NCBI GenBank assembly: GCA_019096065.1
Contig: JAGUCH010000001.1
Coordinates: 4,588,001 to 4,652,000, forward strand
Reading direction: 5' to 3'
DNA: 64,000 nt
From: Paracyclopina nana
Lineage: Eukaryota > Arthropoda > Copepoda > Cyclopoida > Cyclopettidae
Both the position numbers and the translations under genes were made by a program. Shown here piece by piece: positions 61,875 to 64,000 of the stretch; the stretch's first letter is position 1; every line of letters begins with the position of its first letter. Under the pieces are notes generated by a model. The model ran no database searches, was not told where the DNA came from, and worked only from the letters and a program-made list of their open reading frames with translations.

Positions 61875-64000
61875 ACAATTTACTATTTTTTTAACTGACT
61901 CGCAAATAAAATGTTTATCTTTAATTATCTAGGAATTAGGCCGTAATATCTGTTATGGCTGTACGCCAGAGTATCTCTTTAGCTTGTTTGTGTTACTGAT
62001 TCTATGATCTTTTTTTAATTATTAGAACCTCAAAAGTATATCCTTTGACGTGGAATGGAAAACATGTGAAGTGTTGAAATAGAATGTGCGTTACGCTGGG
62101 AAAAGAGGCAGCATGTATGCGTCCAATGGATTTTAATCCACTTTTTCCATCATCCAGCTTCTTGTGATGAGCACAGCGGCGTGAAATAAATTAGAATCTT
62201 TTGAAGTTATTTTTCAACACCACCACGCAGTTGCATGAAAGCAGCGAAAAACATCTGCGCAAGCAGCCAACTTTTTGATGATGAAACTATTTCTTTCTTC
62301 TCCCCCATTTTGAAACTTGATCTGGAATTTTTGCAACCAAAACATGCCATTCACCATCACAACAAAAGTACAACATACGAAGGATAGAAAAAACCCTGCA
62401 CATGCATTGTACGAAATGTAAAAAATTATGCCAAAGACCTTTGGTGCCAGGCTCAAGCTAGTGTCGTTATGTTGGGGGGTGTTTTTGTGGCCCAAATCTG
62501 CTTCCCTTTCCCATCAAGGCCCCGATCATGTGATGCAAGACTCAATGCAAGGATATGAATATTTAATGTTTAATTACCCTCCTTTATTACATATGTGCAT
62601 CAAGGGGCTCCATTTTCTGCATCTAAAAGCATTGGTTTTGCAAGTCTTCAATAGCAGAGGCCACAAAGGGGAGGCCTGAATCTGTTACTCTTTATGACGG
62701 TCTCAGTTTATTTTCCGTTTAGTTTGGGGCAGTTGGTCGCAAGTAAGTAAAAGTGGCAATAAAGGCTCTGTTTGAGTATAAAAAGCCCACTTTAGAAACA
62801 TCTGCAGTGAAGAAAAAATAGCTCTTTGTACATCAATTTTCCGCAACCTTTTAGCTGAGAGTAGTACATGAATAGCCCCTCAGCCATAGATTGTTCCATG
62901 CATGGAAATGCATGCAGCACTGAGAGACTAAATGCTTTTATTGTTGCATTTTTGCGAGAAATGCTCTCTATCCTCCGGAGGGAAAATCCCCCTGTCTTAA
63001 CACTTAATGCTGCAGCAGCAGCAGCAGCAAAAAGTTCATTATTTGGGGAGAGTTGGATTGTTGCAAAAGTATTTGATGATGGTTGGAGGGAAAAAAGTTC
63101 TTGATCAAGAGGAATAAGCCTTTTTATGGGACTTTCACCTCATTCCTCCGACAGAAATTACATTGGGGGATTTAATTCATGGCAGCCATAAAAAGAATAA
63201 GGATCAGACTGGCAATTGGCAGCTCCGAAAAGCACTTTATCGAAATGAAAAAGAAGCTGAGGAGGATCGCATGCCTCACTCCTATTCAGATGTTGGGCTA
63301 GGTGAAAGGGTCTCCTGTCGTCCCCTTTCTCTTTTGAAAGCTAAATTATAGCTGCGAGGCTTTCCATGGAAAAAATTCACTGACAAAGTGGACAAAAACT
63401 GGGTGACTCTATTGTTAATCAAGATTACTTGGCTGTGTTACATTGCCTTTAGGGACTTAACGAAGCAGCTTCATTCTAGCATGCAAATTTGGTGGCTGAA
63501 AATAAGCGAAAATCCATTTAATAATAAAGCCTTGCGTACTGTTAAAGGGCTATGCAGGTAAAAGGCACTTTTTGGAAAAGGCACTAAATTGGCACTTCGA
63601 AAAAAGGCACTGAAATAAAAAGGCAGCATTGCTTTAAGGCACAAAAAGTATTGAATTTTTTCGGACCATTCATTTTTTTGTATTTTGGTTTCTCGTTTAA
63701 TAATTATGCTTCCTAGCTTCCCTTAATTTCTCTTGTATACACAAAGGCTTATTATACTGAATCTACTGTGACCCTCCGAGTGCAAGTAGCTTCTGTTAGC
63801 ATGTAGGGTCTTTTGTAGTTTGTAATTAACCTTCCAGCAGTATTACACCCCCTAGTTTCTGCCTCATGCACTGGGAAGTCATTAAAATGCACTGGCATGA
63901 TTGCAGGAAAATTCGATAATTTTCCTATATCGAGTCACCCTGTGACAACCTCGAGAAATCCAATATTTGGCACCGACCACCCTTGATCAGCAGAAAATGA
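61875..64000. other. Right end of window, no gene recognised
   Basis: AT-rich, with a TATA box (TATAAAAAG at 62777-62785), a (CAG)6-like run near 63012 and an AAGGCAC word array at 63543-63642. Both of the latter features are discussed in the findings. A 78-codon frame from 62868 contains a poly-Ala run but no other protein character. Confidence 0.5.
63543..63642 (+). repeat. Array of AAGGCAC words, possible end of another hAT-like element
   Basis: Starting at TAAAGGGCTATGCAGG, the word GGCAC recurs five times in about 90 bp (plus one GGCAGC variant), separated by A/T-rich spacers. This is the same architecture as the subterminal word arrays of the hAT MITEs in this window. TAAAG would satisfy the hAT YARNG terminal rule. 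No matching right end is visible before the window stops. Confidence 0.4.

Noticed and set aside
62214..62495. Minus-strand hydrophobic frame of 93 codons
   Set aside because: AT-rich sequence often yields hydrophobic frames; there is no homology, signal-peptide context or exon signals.
62868..63104. 78-codon frame with poly-Ala run as a gene
   Set aside because: The only notable feature comes from a CAG-type microsatellite. There is no other protein character and no splice partners.

Overview
This is a window of animal nuclear DNA, AT-rich by eye. Every recognised gene is interrupted by spliceosomal introns, many of only 53 to 65 bp, and there are no operons, ribosome binding sites or CRISPR arrays. 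The genes are standard bilaterian ones. The STAR protein resembles Drosophila Held Out Wings more than vertebrate Quaking, while an FGFRL1 gene is present that Drosophila lacks. I read this as a non-dipteran, probably non-insect arthropod or other ecdysozoan; the assignment is inference and its confidence is low.

Layout. 1.7-3.6 kb: VPS26C retromer-like subunit (+). 5.3-5.8 kb: short NK3/bagpipe-type homeodomain gene (+). 5.9-8.7 kb: SLC17 anion transporter (-), divergent from importin alpha of the KPNA2/Pendulin type (+, 9.7-11.8 kb). 13.1-24.0 kb: HOW/Quaking STAR RNA-binding protein (+), with a 7.9 kb first intron. 25.5-26.6 kb: FAXDC2-like di-iron sterol/fatty acid hydroxylase (-), divergent from pecanex-like protein 4 (+, 27.0-31.2 kb). 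31.2-31.4 kb: small C-terminally anchored membrane protein (-). 34.7-39.1 kb: three small multi-exon genes, namely an unrecognised protein, a secreted two-MAM-domain protein with a Ser/Thr stalk, and a secreted Asn/Gly-rich protein with a Cys-rich tail. 40.6-51.2 kb: FGFRL1-like receptor (-); its signal-peptide exon lies alone at 51.1 kb, 7 kb from the rest. 51.2-64 kb holds no gene I can support.

Mobile DNA. Five copies of a roughly 480 bp non-autonomous hAT-type element (TIR TAGTGATGGAACGAG, perfect 8 bp target duplications, interior packed with AAGCTTG words) lie in two clusters at 32.6-33.6 and 60.3-61.9 kb. A sixth element at 39.4 kb keeps the same termini and layout, but its AGCTTG words are replaced throughout by AACTCG. 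I consider this concerted word swap the most interesting signal here. A TA-flanked MITE (33.6 kb) and a TTA-flanked Harbinger-like element (44.7 kb, inside the FGFRL1 intron) are also present.

The genes do not form one pathway. They include trafficking (VPS26C, importin alpha), RNA control (HOW), mesodermal transcription (NK3), solute and lipid metabolism (SLC17, FAXDC2) and signalling or adhesion (FGFRL1, MAM). All gene models were built by hand from homology remembered for these families plus splice signals and reading phase. No alignment or transcript data were available.
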